Part shown: positions 1 through 9,733 of the stretch, one piece after another
Layout: every line of letters starts with the position of its first letter
Numbering within the stretch: position 1 is the first letter of the stretch
From: Hymenobacter duratus
GTDB lineage: Bacteria > Bacteroidota > Bacteroidia > Cytophagales > Hymenobacteraceae
DNA: 64,000 nucleotides
Assembly (NCBI RefSeq): GCF_014698995.1
Contig: NZ_JACWZZ010000001.1
Coordinates: 702,501 to 766,500, forward strand
Direction: 5' to 3'
Program-made: the position numbers and the translations under genes
Notes under the pieces: model-generated
The model's input: the letters and a program-made list of their open reading frames with translations, nothing else
Told to the model about the DNA's origin: nothing
Databases searched by the model: none

Positions 1-1108
<1,108 letters not shown>

Positions 1109-1204
1109 GTAGTATACAGCTCCCGCTTACCCCGTTTTCTTTCTTGTCCTTGCGTCAACGTGTTGACAGTACTGCTTTCTTCTTGAAAGCGGATACTGCA
1201 CCAG

Positions 1205-1317
1205 TAATGGTGGCTTTAGCCCGGGTGTTCACCTCTTCCCATTCCGAACAGAGTCGTTAAGCCCCGGAGCGCCTATGGTACTGCCTTCATCGGTGGGAGA
1301 GTCGGTCGCCGCCAACC
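1205..1317 (+). rRNA. rrf: 5S ribosomal RNA
   Basis: A 5S rRNA lies about 100 bases after the 23S end, the usual rRNA operon order. It contains the conserved CCATTCCGAACAGAG segment (loop B/C region, near 1239) and the GGTGGGAGAGT segment near 1291. The ends pair: GGTGGC at 1209-1214 with GCCGCC at 1308-1313. The exact ends are judged by eye. Confidence 0.93.
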
Positions 1318-1331
1318 TTACTGTATTTGCC

Positions 1332-1384
1332 CGTCGCCCCTGGCTGCACGCTTCCCTCCCCGGAAGCCGCGGCCAGGGGCGACG
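1332..1384 (+). terminator. Hairpin after the rRNA operon (possible terminator or processing stem)
   Basis: A perfect 13-bp stem (CGTCGCCCCTGGC at 1332-1344, GCCAGGGGCGACG at 1372-1384) begins 15 bases after 5S. The T-run behind it is poor (TCCGTTTACT), so it may be a processing stem rather than a classical intrinsic terminator. The stretch 1385-1821 holds nothing I can support. A 76-codon open frame at 1584-1814 has no recognisable domain. Confidence 0.5.
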
Positions 1385-1821
1385 TCCGTTTACTCCCCCT
1401 TGCCTCACTACAACGGCCGCTCCACGCGGCACCGAGCCCCGGAGCGGACGGCATAGGCCCCGCTGCGCACGCATTGCCTCCAAGCAGCAGGAGAAGCATT
1501 TTAGTTAATTCTCTGCTCCCTGGTAGGTACTTCTGAATGGACTGTGCGGCGTTGAGCATGGTATATGAAACAGAATATTATGGTTGCGAATGAAGAAGGT
1601 CACTACCATGTCAGTGACAGGGCCCTTATTCATTCATGGTTCGTGTGCCTATTGTACACTGCGCGAAATGCCTAATGCCAGCCTGTATACAAAATGGGCC
1701 GGGGGCTGGCTCAATAACCCTTCGGGCTATCAGCAAGAACGGACGGTGCTGCCCTACCAGAGCATGAATCTTCAGTCGCAGCTGGTGGTGCGCCGGTGTA
1801 GGCAGGTGAAATGAATAACAC

Positions 1822-1847
1822 AAAAGGGCCGCACAAGCGGCCCTTTT
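1822..1847. terminator. Two-way terminator hairpin downstream of tamL
   Basis: Perfect 11-bp stem AAAAGGGCCGC / GCGGCCCTTTT with an ACAA loop. The A-tract on one side and T-tract on the other make it work in both directions. It sits 26 bases past the stop of the minus-strand tamL gene. Confidence 0.85.
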
Positions 1848-1873
1848 TGCTGGGGATAGTAGCGGAAAATGTA

Positions 1874-4234
1874 TTAGAACGGGTAGCCGATGGCAATGTT
1901 CAGGCGAGGAGCTTTGTCATCGGGCGTGCCGTAAGGCGCACGTACTGGCATGGCCGCATCGAAGCGGATAACAAAGAACTGCACATCAATCCGGATGCCG
2001 GCGCCGGCCCCAATAGCCAGCTGGTTCAGGAATTTTGACGGCTCGAATTTCCCCCCGACGCGGGCCGGATCTTCGTTTACCAGCCAGATATTGCCGGCAT
2101 CCACAAACAAAGCTCCCTTCACATACGGGAACAAGTCCTGGCGGTATTCGGCGTTGGCTTCGAAGCGCAGGTCGCCTACCTGGTCATAGAAATTGGTCTG
2201 CTTCTCCGTATCGGGCTTGTAGGTGCCTGGGCCAATACCACGTGCGGCGTAGGCCCGCACACTGTTGGGGCCACCAATGCCGTACTGCTTGAGGTAAGGC
2301 AGCACGCGCGAGTTCTGATAGGGTAGGCCTGCCCCAATCAGGAGGCGAGTGGCAATTTTGTTGCCGCTGGTGGGGTCGGCGGAGATGCGGAAGTAGTTGC
2401 GGAACTCAAGGTCTACTTTGGTGTATTGCGAAAACTGCTGGCCGATGAGCGTATAGGCCGTGCTGCCGTCGGGGTTGGTTTCTTTGGGCTGGCTAGTCAG
2501 GTTACTGAACAGGTAAGCCAGGTTGCCAGATAACTCTACCCCACCGCTGAAATACATCTGGTTGCGGCGCTGCTCCAGCGCCTGCTGGTTGTAGGTGTAG
2601 CGGTAGCTGCTACCCAGAATAAACTGCTGGCGGAAGCTGTTGGCCAGGAAGGCATTGTCATCAAGCAGCTTCTGAAAAACATCCGACACGGTCCCCAGCC
2701 GCAGGTATTGCAGGTCAATGGGGCGTAGCTCCTGCTCGTTGGTGATTTTGGTTTTCCAGGTGTAACCATAGTTCAGGCTGAACGCGTCCTGCCGGAAAGC
2801 GTCTAGGCGCTGCACGTATTTATAGCCGGCTCCAAAGGTAGTGCGCGGCTGAAAGTCGGAGTTGCGCAGCTGGATATCAAAGGGCGGCGTGATGAGACGC
2901 GGCACAATGAGTTGCGCGTCGGCGCCCAGCTCGTAGGACGTGAGGCCAATGGCGTTGGTACCGGTGCGGGTTTGGTTCTCGAAAGCTCCCGTCACGTTCA
3001 CCAGCAACTGTTCGGCGCCGCGCAGGGCCGAGCGGTTGCGGAACTGAATGCGGAAGCCCGGCCCCACAAAGCCATTGGACTTGCTCACCAGCAACACTTC
3101 CGCCCGCAGGCTCTTTTTGGGCACCTGGGTCATGCGCACAAACGCATTCAGGTGGCCGTATTCGGCGGAGTCGGGCTGGTTGCGGGCGGGGCGGAACCGG
3201 ATATCCACGAACTTGAACGTACCCAGGCTCATAAGGCGGCTCAGGGTCTGGTCGGCGCGGCGGCGGCGGTACAGGCTGTCGGGGTAGAGAAAGGTGGCGT
3301 TGGTAATGGCCTTCGCCTTAAACATCTTCTCATCCGGGTAGTAGCGGTACTTGTTGTAGATGATGGGTTGGCGGCCTGCCGAAGCTGTGTCCGATAGTGA
3401 GTAGTCAGTGTTTAGACTTACGCGGTTGAGCACATACGGCTGGGCCGCGCGCTTCGGAATCGAGCCTTTCACCTTCAGGTACACATTCACCTGGTTGTCG
3501 AGGGTGCTATCTACCTGATACAGTAAGTAGTCGGGCGTGAAGTAGTAGTAGCCCTGGTTTTTGAGCACACCATCAATACGGATTCGTTCGTTGATAAGCG
3601 TCTGTAGATTGTAGGGGTCGCCTACTTTCAGCAGCGACGCCGACTCAGTGGCCCGGATGGCGCGGTCAAGCAACGTGTCACGCTCCGGGTAGCGAATTTC
3701 CTTGATCAGGTAAGGCTTTCCTACCCGCGCCAGATAATCGACGGTGGCCGTCTGACCCTTTTCTTTCACCTTGCTGTGGACCACCGGCTTGAAGTAGCCG
3801 TTGTTGTTGAGACGGTTGGCCATCAGGTTTTTCACCCGTTGGGTGTCTGCCTCGCTCAGCAGCACCGGTTTCTCACCGTACTTGTCGGCCAGCCACTTAC
3901 CCAGCCCTTTGGTTTTGCCTTCGCCCAAGCTCCAGAAGTAGAGTTTGGGCCGCATGCCCAAGATAGAGGCATTGGGCTTGGGCGCAATAACCGATTCCAA
4001 CTCTGTCGTCAGGGCGCTTTCGTTTGGGACCGGCGCCTCCGACTGCACTTTCACAGTGCTTCCGGTGTAGAGCTTGCTGCCTTCCGGAATGTATTTGGTG
4101 CCCGAGCAAGCCGCCGACAATGCCAGCATGCTCAGGGCGGCCCACTTTCGCAGCCATGGCCCCGCGGCCTTTCCTGGCAGGAGCCGGCGTGCTGCCGGAC
4201 GACTTTCGGAATGGGAGGAAGAGCTAAAAGGCAT
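1874..4234 (-). CDS. tamL: TamL: outer-membrane lipoprotein of the translocation and assembly module (BamA/TamA family)
   Basis: This 786-residue protein is an Omp85-family outer-membrane beta-barrel, expected to work with TamB in inserting outer-membrane proteins or carrying lipids across the envelope. The N-terminus has a lipoprotein signal with lipobox LSAAC (lipidated Cys43) followed by SGTKYIPEG. A TamA with a lipid anchor is the Bacteroidota form called TamL. POTRA-like repeats follow (roughly 60-380), then a C-terminal surface-antigen (D15) barrel from about 400. The protein ends in the aromatic residue of a barrel signal (IAIGYPF). It lies 75 bases downstream of tamB on the same strand, the usual order, so the two are probably one operon. 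The start is the ATG giving the complete signal sequence. Family assignment is firm; the transported substrate is not visible. Confidence 0.9.
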   Translation of the reverse strand: MPFSSSSHSESRPAARRLLPGKAAGPWLRKWAALSMLALSAACSGTKYIPEGSKLYTGSTVKVQSEAPVPNESALTTELESVIAPKPNASILGMRPKLYFWSLGEGKTKGLGKWLADKYGEKPVLLSEADTQRVKNLMANRLNNNGYFKPVVHSKVKEKGQTATVDYLARVGKPYLIKEIRYPERDTLLDRAIRATESASLLKVGDPYNLQTLINERIRIDGVLKNQGYYYFTPDYLLYQVDSTLDNQVNVYLKVKGSIPKRAAQPYVLNRVSLNTDYSLSDTASAGRQPIIYNKYRYYPDEKMFKAKAITNATFLYPDSLYRRRRADQTLSRLMSLGTFKFVDIRFRPARNQPDSAEYGHLNAFVRMTQVPKKSLRAEVLLVSKSNGFVGPGFRIQFRNRSALRGAEQLLVNVTGAFENQTRTGTNAIGLTSYELGADAQLIVPRLITPPFDIQLRNSDFQPRTTFGAGYKYVQRLDAFRQDAFSLNYGYTWKTKITNEQELRPIDLQYLRLGTVSDVFQKLLDDNAFLANSFRQQFILGSSYRYTYNQQALEQRRNQMYFSGGVELSGNLAYLFSNLTSQPKETNPDGSTAYTLIGQQFSQYTKVDLEFRNYFRISADPTSGNKIATRLLIGAGLPYQNSRVLPYLKQYGIGGPNSVRAYAARGIGPGTYKPDTEKQTNFYDQVGDLRFEANAEYRQDLFPYVKGALFVDAGNIWLVNEDPARVGGKFEPSKFLNQLAIGAGAGIRIDVQFFVIRFDAAMPVRAPYGTPDDKAPRLNIAIGYPF

Positions 4235-4309
4235 GAACAGAGCTGGTTTCTGGAAAAGGATACTGGGAAGAAGTGCCGGCGGGCACCGCGCCTGAAACGG
4301 GAAGGCCTG

Positions 4310-7300
4310 CTAGCGGCCGGAAGTGGTGGGGCGCCGGGCTACACGCGTGGTGTCGCGCCGCTGGTCCGAGGCCAGGGTCTGCGTCGAGTCCTGGGCCGCT
4401 TTCTTTTCGCGGCGCTGCTGGCGGCGGTTCTGCTTCACTTCTTCCTTCACCACGTCGTCAATACCCTTGAACAGGTCGGCCAGGTCGCGGTAGTCGCGCT
4501 GGAAGATGAGCGAAGCACCGGTACGCACAAACTGCCCGTCGATGTCGCCATAAGCATTGTTGCGGAAGGCCCGCAACCGGATTCGACCATTGGCCAGGAC
4601 GTTGTATTCAACGCTCACATCACCCGCAAACGAGCTGATACCGGCCTGATTCTGTCCCTGGCTGGCCTGGTTGCCGCCACCCAGCGGCACATCGGTGCCG
4701 AGGCGCACGGTAAGACGGTTATTGAGCAGCTGCCGGCGCACGGCCACGTTCAGGTCGGTACGGGTTTTCTCGGCGCCGCTGCTGTAGTCGGCATAGGAGT
4801 TCACGCCTAGCTCCACGCCCAGGTTAGACAGGTAGGAGCCGGTGAGGTTGTTGAGTTGCTGCGTAAGCACCTGGCTGGCCGAGCCACGCAACTGGTCAGC
4901 TACGATGTTGCCGCCGCTGCTCTTGAACGGGTCATCGGTCATGAAGCGGTTCAGGACCAGCAGCGAGAATACCTGCTTGTTCAGCTCCGAAACCTCACTG
5001 GGCTGGCGCAATTGGGCCAGGCGCGCCTCAATCGGGCCGCGCAACTCCGAGCGGCTTTCTTCTGGCAGCTTGATATCAAACCCAATAATGGGCTTGAGCA
5101 GCTCGCCAGTCACGTTCAGGAACACTTGGAACGGCAGCTGGTTGCGGCCTACGGCACTCAGGGTTTCGTCGGCAAGGCCCTGCGAGGCCAGCAGCTCGGC
5201 CGGGGCGGCCTTCACGTTGTAGATGGCCGCAATGTTGAGCTGTGCGTTGTACGGGTCACCGCTCCACACAATAGAGCTGCCCTGCCCAATGTCGAACTTG
5301 CGCGACGCCAGATCATAGAGCGACATATTGTAGGTGCCGTCTGTCACATCGAGGCGGCCGGTAAGGGTAATGGTGCCCGCCGGGTCAATGGCCGTATTGA
5401 GGGTGCCGGCTGCCCGCACCTTTAGGTTGTCGCCAGAAATCGGGTCAATGACGAGCGTGAAAGGCGTGTTATCGTTGACGGTGACGCGGGCTGTGATGTC
5501 GAAGCCGGCGGCGGTTTTGGCCGAATCCAGGGCTACCTGGCGCGCCAGCATCGTATCGAGCGGTGCGCTTTTGTCTAGCCACTCCACTATGCCGTCGGTA
5601 GCGACCAGTCCGGCTTCATCGTTGGGCACCACAATGGTCAAGTCGGAACCTTCCACCACTACTACGCGCGTATTCACCACCGGCAGGTTCATGTTGCCGC
5701 TGATACGAGTATCGGAGTCCAGCACCAGCTTGCCATAGAACAGCTCGTTGTCGGCGGCCCGGCTGTTCACGGCCAGGAACCGGTCGGTGGTAGCATTCAG
5801 GTTAAACCGGTATGAGTTAACGTCAGCCAGGTTGGGCATCAGAATGCGCCCGTCTACCACCGCTTTATTATTGAGCGAGTCGAGAATGGTGAAGTTGTCG
5901 AAGCGGAGGCCTTGCGGGTCGAAGCGCACTGTCTGGCCGGGCATGCGGAAATCAGAGCCCAGCTGCGTGAGGGTCAGGCCCGCGTCTTCGGTGGTCGTGA
6001 GCGTGCCGTTCATTATGGGCTTGCTTGCCGTGCCCGTCACGACCATACTACCCGTAATGCCGCCGGTGGCTTCGCGCAACTGCCCGACCGAGAAAGGCTC
6101 GGCGGTTTTCAGGTCGAAGCGGTTTACGGTTATATCGAACCGAATGGGGTCGGGCGGAGTCGCCAGGTAGTAACCTACGGCCCGTACGTCGGTGCCCTGC
6201 TGGTTGGTCAGGCGCACATCCACATTGTAGCGGTCGGGGGTGGGGTTGGTGGCTTTCAGCGTCACGCCGCCTACTACCGTCTTGTTGTACACCAGATTGC
6301 TCAGCACAGCGTCGGCCGTAAAGGCCTGCCGGGGCTGGCCCAGGCTCAGGGCCAGTGCCTGACCGTTCAGAGTGCCGGCTACCAACGAATCCTGCATGCC
6401 AGCAGCGCGGGCCAGGCTGTTTAGCTCCAGGTTCTGCATGTTCAGCTGCAGCGGATACTGCGCACCGGGCAGGGTCTGCAGCTTCAAGGAGCGGTTGTTG
6501 CGGCTGAACTCCACATTATTGGCGAAAATGGCGCCTGTGGCAGTAGTATAGCGCAACTCATTGCCAGGTGTTACGGCCCATTCCACACGGTCCAGCATCA
6601 GCTTGGGGTCGAAGCTGAACGCATAGGCGTCGCCACTGTTGATTACCCGCAGCACACCGGCCATGTTCAGCCGCTCGGCGCTATCCGACTCCGCAATGCG
6701 CAGCCGGGTGCCAATCTGGTTGTTATGGATGCTGCCCGCCAGCGTGGGGTTCGGGATGCGCAGGGTGGTGTCCTGGCTGATCTGACGCAGACCCAGTCCG
6801 TAGTCCAGCTTTTGCGGGTCCGATTGTACGTTGAATTTCAGCGAGTCCAGCGCATAGCCCATGTACACAATGCGCGGAATGCGGGTGTTCATCGTGAGGT
6901 TGGCGGCGCGGCTGTCGAAGGCGCCTGTAAGCTTGAACGGTGTGAGCTGCTTGAGGTCGGGCACCAGTTTCTGCATGGCTGCCGTGTTTTTCACGTTTGC
7001 ATCGAAAGTGAAGCGGCGGTCGGCGTTGGAGGGGCGGTATTGCACGCCCGGCAGGTCAAAATATCGGTCGATGTGCTCCTGCAGGGCCGTGGCAATGTCG
7101 CCGAGGCGGGTGTTGCCGTTCAGGTTCAGGTCCACGATGTTGGAGTTGAACACAACTTCGGTACGGCCCGGTACCTGCACAATGCTGCCCCGCACCGAGT
7201 CCAGCGCAAATGGCTGGTTGTCGCGCACGATGATGATGTTGTTGCCGGAGAACGTGCCGTTTATGGTGTTTAGGTCGGAGCCGCGCAGGTTGGCGGTCAG

Positions 7301-9475
7301 GTCGCCCTGCACGCGCAGGTCGCCGCCGGTGTAGAAGCCCAGGGCCGTAAGGTTGGCGCCGCGCAGGTTAAGGCGGTCCACGGTGTAGCTCGGGTTGTTG
7401 GCGTCGCGCAGGTTCACGGTAGCCAGCAGGTCCAGGTTCAGGTTGGGGTCTTCCGTGCTGCGGGCATCCACCACGTACAGATTCCGGTCGATGTCCACGT
7501 TGGCCGTGATGCCGCGGTAGGTATAGCCGTTGTAGGTGGCGCGCTGCACGTTGGCCATCAGCTTGCCGCGCAGCATATTCGGGTCGAGGCCCCCGCGCCC
7601 GTTCAGGCGGCCGTTGGCCGTTATTTTACCAATGGTCGGGTCGCGCAGGATTTTGCCCACGTCCAGGTTTTGGGTGCTGAAGGTGGCCGCAATAGGCTCC
7701 TGGCCTTTTGGACCGGCGCCCAAATCTACCTTCGCTGCTACATTCCCGAAAGTGGTGGTAGCACGCAGGTCAGCATCAAACAGCATAGCTGTAGGGCGGC
7801 CCCGGAACGTGCCGGCCACCGTCATGCGCGGCGGAATGCGGTACTCATTCGGAATCATGCCCTTGGGCACTAGGCTGCGAATATCGGCTTCAGTAGTCGT
7901 GAACTGCTGAATGTTGAGGTCGGTGTAGAGGCGGCGGTCTGTTTCGGGCAGGCCCTGAATCCGGCCGCTGGCCTTCACGATGGTGTTGCGGAAGCCCACA
8001 AACTCCAGCCCTTGAATCCGCATATCGCCCACGCGGCCACTCACGCGCCCACTCAGCAGGATAGACTGGTTGGGACCCGTATTGAACGGCGGTGTGCCGG
8101 CCAGGTCGGGGGCCAGATACAGAATGTCGCGGAAGCCGAGGCGCACATTGCGCAGGTCGCCCTCAATGCCGAGGTTGGGCAACTGCTTCATATCGGCCAG
8201 CGCATCAAGGCTCCTGTAGCGCATGCCCAGCGTCTGGCGGATGCGGGTGTGCGGCGTAATCAGGTCGAGGTTGGTGAGGCGCGTCTGCACCGAGTCGAAC
8301 ACCACATCAGCCTGCGCCGACGAAATCTGGAAGCCGCTCTTCTCCTTGCCCGCCAGCTGGTTGATGCGGCCGGTGGTGCTGTTTTCGGAGTAGCGCAGGC
8401 TCTCCAGGTTCAGCGTCAGGTCCGTAAACTTGAGGTGGTTGTAGTCCATGGCCGGCACGCGGGTGCGCTGCGTCGGCTCGTTGAAGTTGTCGAAGGCCAC
8501 GTCCACACCGCTGATGTCGGAGCGGTTCAGGGTTACTACCCAGTTGGCGGGCTGGCCGGTGGCGCCTTCCACGGCATCGTTCAGGTCGCGCACCACTTCG
8601 GCCGGGTTCACAAGGCGCTTTTCTACCGGCACGTTTTCGTTCTGGGCGTAGGCAACGCTGGTGTTGCGCAGCTTCACCGTGTTTAGCGCCACCCGCGAGT
8701 TAATCAGGTCGATGTTGTCGGCCGTAATTTCGGCCTCGCCCACGCGGGTGCTGATGAACTGCGCCGACGGGTCGTTCTTATACGTGAGGCTGACGTTGCT
8801 CAGATTCGCCTTGTTCAGCCCGAACGTCAGGGCCAGTGGCTCCGCTACGGCCGTGTCCGGCGGCGCAGTTTTGGTTTGGGCAATGCTGATGCTGGTGTTG
8901 CGCAACGTGGCTTCGTCCACTTTATAAATAGACTGGTCCACGTCCACGGCATCCATGGCTACGGCCAACTCGCCTACTTTCGTGCGCAGGTTCATACCCT
9001 CCACCTGGTCGTCGTAGGTGAGGTGAATGTTGGTCAGGCGCAGGTCGCCGATGTCGTATTTGAAGCCCGAGCCGGTTGTGTCGGCCGGCGTGGTCGTGGT
9101 GGTGTCGCCGGCCGCAAAGGCATTCACGATGAAGTCGTAGTTCGATACGCTGTCGGGCTCGGTGCGCTTGATGGCCAGCCGCCCGTCGTTCAGCTCCAAG
9201 GACTTCAGGTTGATTTCCGATTTGGTGAGGCCCCACAAATCCAGATCCACACCCAAATGGCCCACCGACAGCAGCGTGTCGCCCTGCTGATCTTCTACAT
9301 ACACGCCGTCGAGGCTGAGGGCATGCTTGAAATCGGTGCGAAACTTGGCTATCCGGACTTCCGTGCCAATTTTATCTTGTAGGTAGCCAGCCGCTTTGCG
9401 GGCCGCATAGTCCTGCACCGAGGGAAATTGTAAGGCAACTACAATCCCAACGACCAGTAGCAGCACAAAAGCCAC
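4310..9475 (-). CDS. tamB: TamB: translocation/assembly module protein (DUF490, AsmA-like bridge protein)
   Basis: This protein of about 1721 residues has one N-terminal membrane anchor (VLLLVVGIVVAL), a very long repetitive beta-strand-rich body typical of AsmA/TamB periplasmic bridges, and the conserved TamB C-terminal domain in the last 400 residues or so. The C-tail is Lys/Arg-rich and hydrophilic. It should span the periplasm and hand substrates to TamL, whose gene follows directly. The start is uncertain: the first usable start is GTG at 9473-9475, yet the same frame stays open upstream to a stop at 9542-9544. That extra segment encodes YARRALYTILGL, the positively charged flank expected before the membrane segment, but it contains no ATG. 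The true N-terminus may therefore use a non-standard codon such as CTG near 9520 or 9541. Confidence 0.9.
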   Translation of the reverse strand: MAFVLLLVVGIVVALQFPSVQDYAARKAAGYLQDKIGTEVRIAKFRTDFKHALSLDGVYVEDQQGDTLLSVGHLGVDLDLWGLTKSEINLKSLELNDGRLAIKRTEPDSVSNYDFIVNAFAAGDTTTTTPADTTGSGFKYDIGDLRLTNIHLTYDDQVEGMNLRTKVGELAVAMDAVDVDQSIYKVDEATLRNTSISIAQTKTAPPDTAVAEPLALTFGLNKANLSNVSLTYKNDPSAQFISTRVGEAEITADNIDLINSRVALNTVKLRNTSVAYAQNENVPVEKRLVNPAEVVRDLNDAVEGATGQPANWVVTLNRSDISGVDVAFDNFNEPTQRTRVPAMDYNHLKFTDLTLNLESLRYSENSTTGRINQLAGKEKSGFQISSAQADVVFDSVQTRLTNLDLITPHTRIRQTLGMRYRSLDALADMKQLPNLGIEGDLRNVRLGFRDILYLAPDLAGTPPFNTGPNQSILLSGRVSGRVGDMRIQGLEFVGFRNTIVKASGRIQGLPETDRRLYTDLNIQQFTTTEADIRSLVPKGMIPNEYRIPPRMTVAGTFRGRPTAMLFDADLRATTTFGNVAAKVDLGAGPKGQEPIAATFSTQNLDVGKILRDPTIGKITANGRLNGRGGLDPNMLRGKLMANVQRATYNGYTYRGITANVDIDRNLYVVDARSTEDPNLNLDLLATVNLRDANNPSYTVDRLNLRGANLTALGFYTGGDLRVQGDLTANLRGSDLNTINGTFSGNNIIIVRDNQPFALDSVRGSIVQVPGRTEVVFNSNIVDLNLNGNTRLGDIATALQEHIDRYFDLPGVQYRPSNADRRFTFDANVKNTAAMQKLVPDLKQLTPFKLTGAFDSRAANLTMNTRIPRIVYMGYALDSLKFNVQSDPQKLDYGLGLRQISQDTTLRIPNPTLAGSIHNNQIGTRLRIAESDSAERLNMAGVLRVINSGDAYAFSFDPKLMLDRVEWAVTPGNELRYTTATGAIFANNVEFSRNNRSLKLQTLPGAQYPLQLNMQNLELNSLARAAGMQDSLVAGTLNGQALALSLGQPRQAFTADAVLSNLVYNKTVVGGVTLKATNPTPDRYNVDVRLTNQQGTDVRAVGYYLATPPDPIRFDITVNRFDLKTAEPFSVGQLREATGGITGSMVVTGTASKPIMNGTLTTTEDAGLTLTQLGSDFRMPGQTVRFDPQGLRFDNFTILDSLNNKAVVDGRILMPNLADVNSYRFNLNATTDRFLAVNSRAADNELFYGKLVLDSDTRISGNMNLPVVNTRVVVVEGSDLTIVVPNDEAGLVATDGIVEWLDKSAPLDTMLARQVALDSAKTAAGFDITARVTVNDNTPFTLVIDPISGDNLKVRAAGTLNTAIDPAGTITLTGRLDVTDGTYNMSLYDLASRKFDIGQGSSIVWSGDPYNAQLNIAAIYNVKAAPAELLASQGLADETLSAVGRNQLPFQVFLNVTGELLKPIIGFDIKLPEESRSELRGPIEARLAQLRQPSEVSELNKQVFSLLVLNRFMTDDPFKSSGGNIVADQLRGSASQVLTQQLNNLTGSYLSNLGVELGVNSYADYSSGAEKTRTDLNVAVRRQLLNNRLTVRLGTDVPLGGGNQASQGQNQAGISSFAGDVSVEYNVLANGRIRLRAFRNNAYGDIDGQFVRTGASLIFQRDYRDLADLFKGIDDVVKEEVKQNRRQQRREKKAAQDSTQTLASDQRRDTTRVARRPTTSGR

Positions 9476-9733
9476 GAGCCCGAGGATAGTATACAGCGCA
9501 CGACGAGCGTAAGTAGGCAGAGTAGTAATAACCAGACACAGTTAGGGTTCAATGAAAACCAAACGGTAGAAATGGCCTTGGGGTTGGGAAAAAGCGTGCT
9601 AAGTCGTTGTAGCGCTACACTTGTGGCACCCGATGGTGGTTTGACCGGGTAGCGCCGGCACCAGCCAGATTATGGCCAATAGCGCACAATACCGCGGCAG
9701 CTACTTATCTTTCGGACTTATTCTTTTCGCCCC

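Noticed and set aside
1584..1814. 76-codon frame between the rRNA operon and tamL
   Set aside because: No homology-like features, no promoter and no start context; treated as non-coding.
3776..4810. 344-codon plus-strand frame across the tamL-tamB junction
   Set aside because: It runs through two well-supported minus-strand genes and has no recognisable domain.
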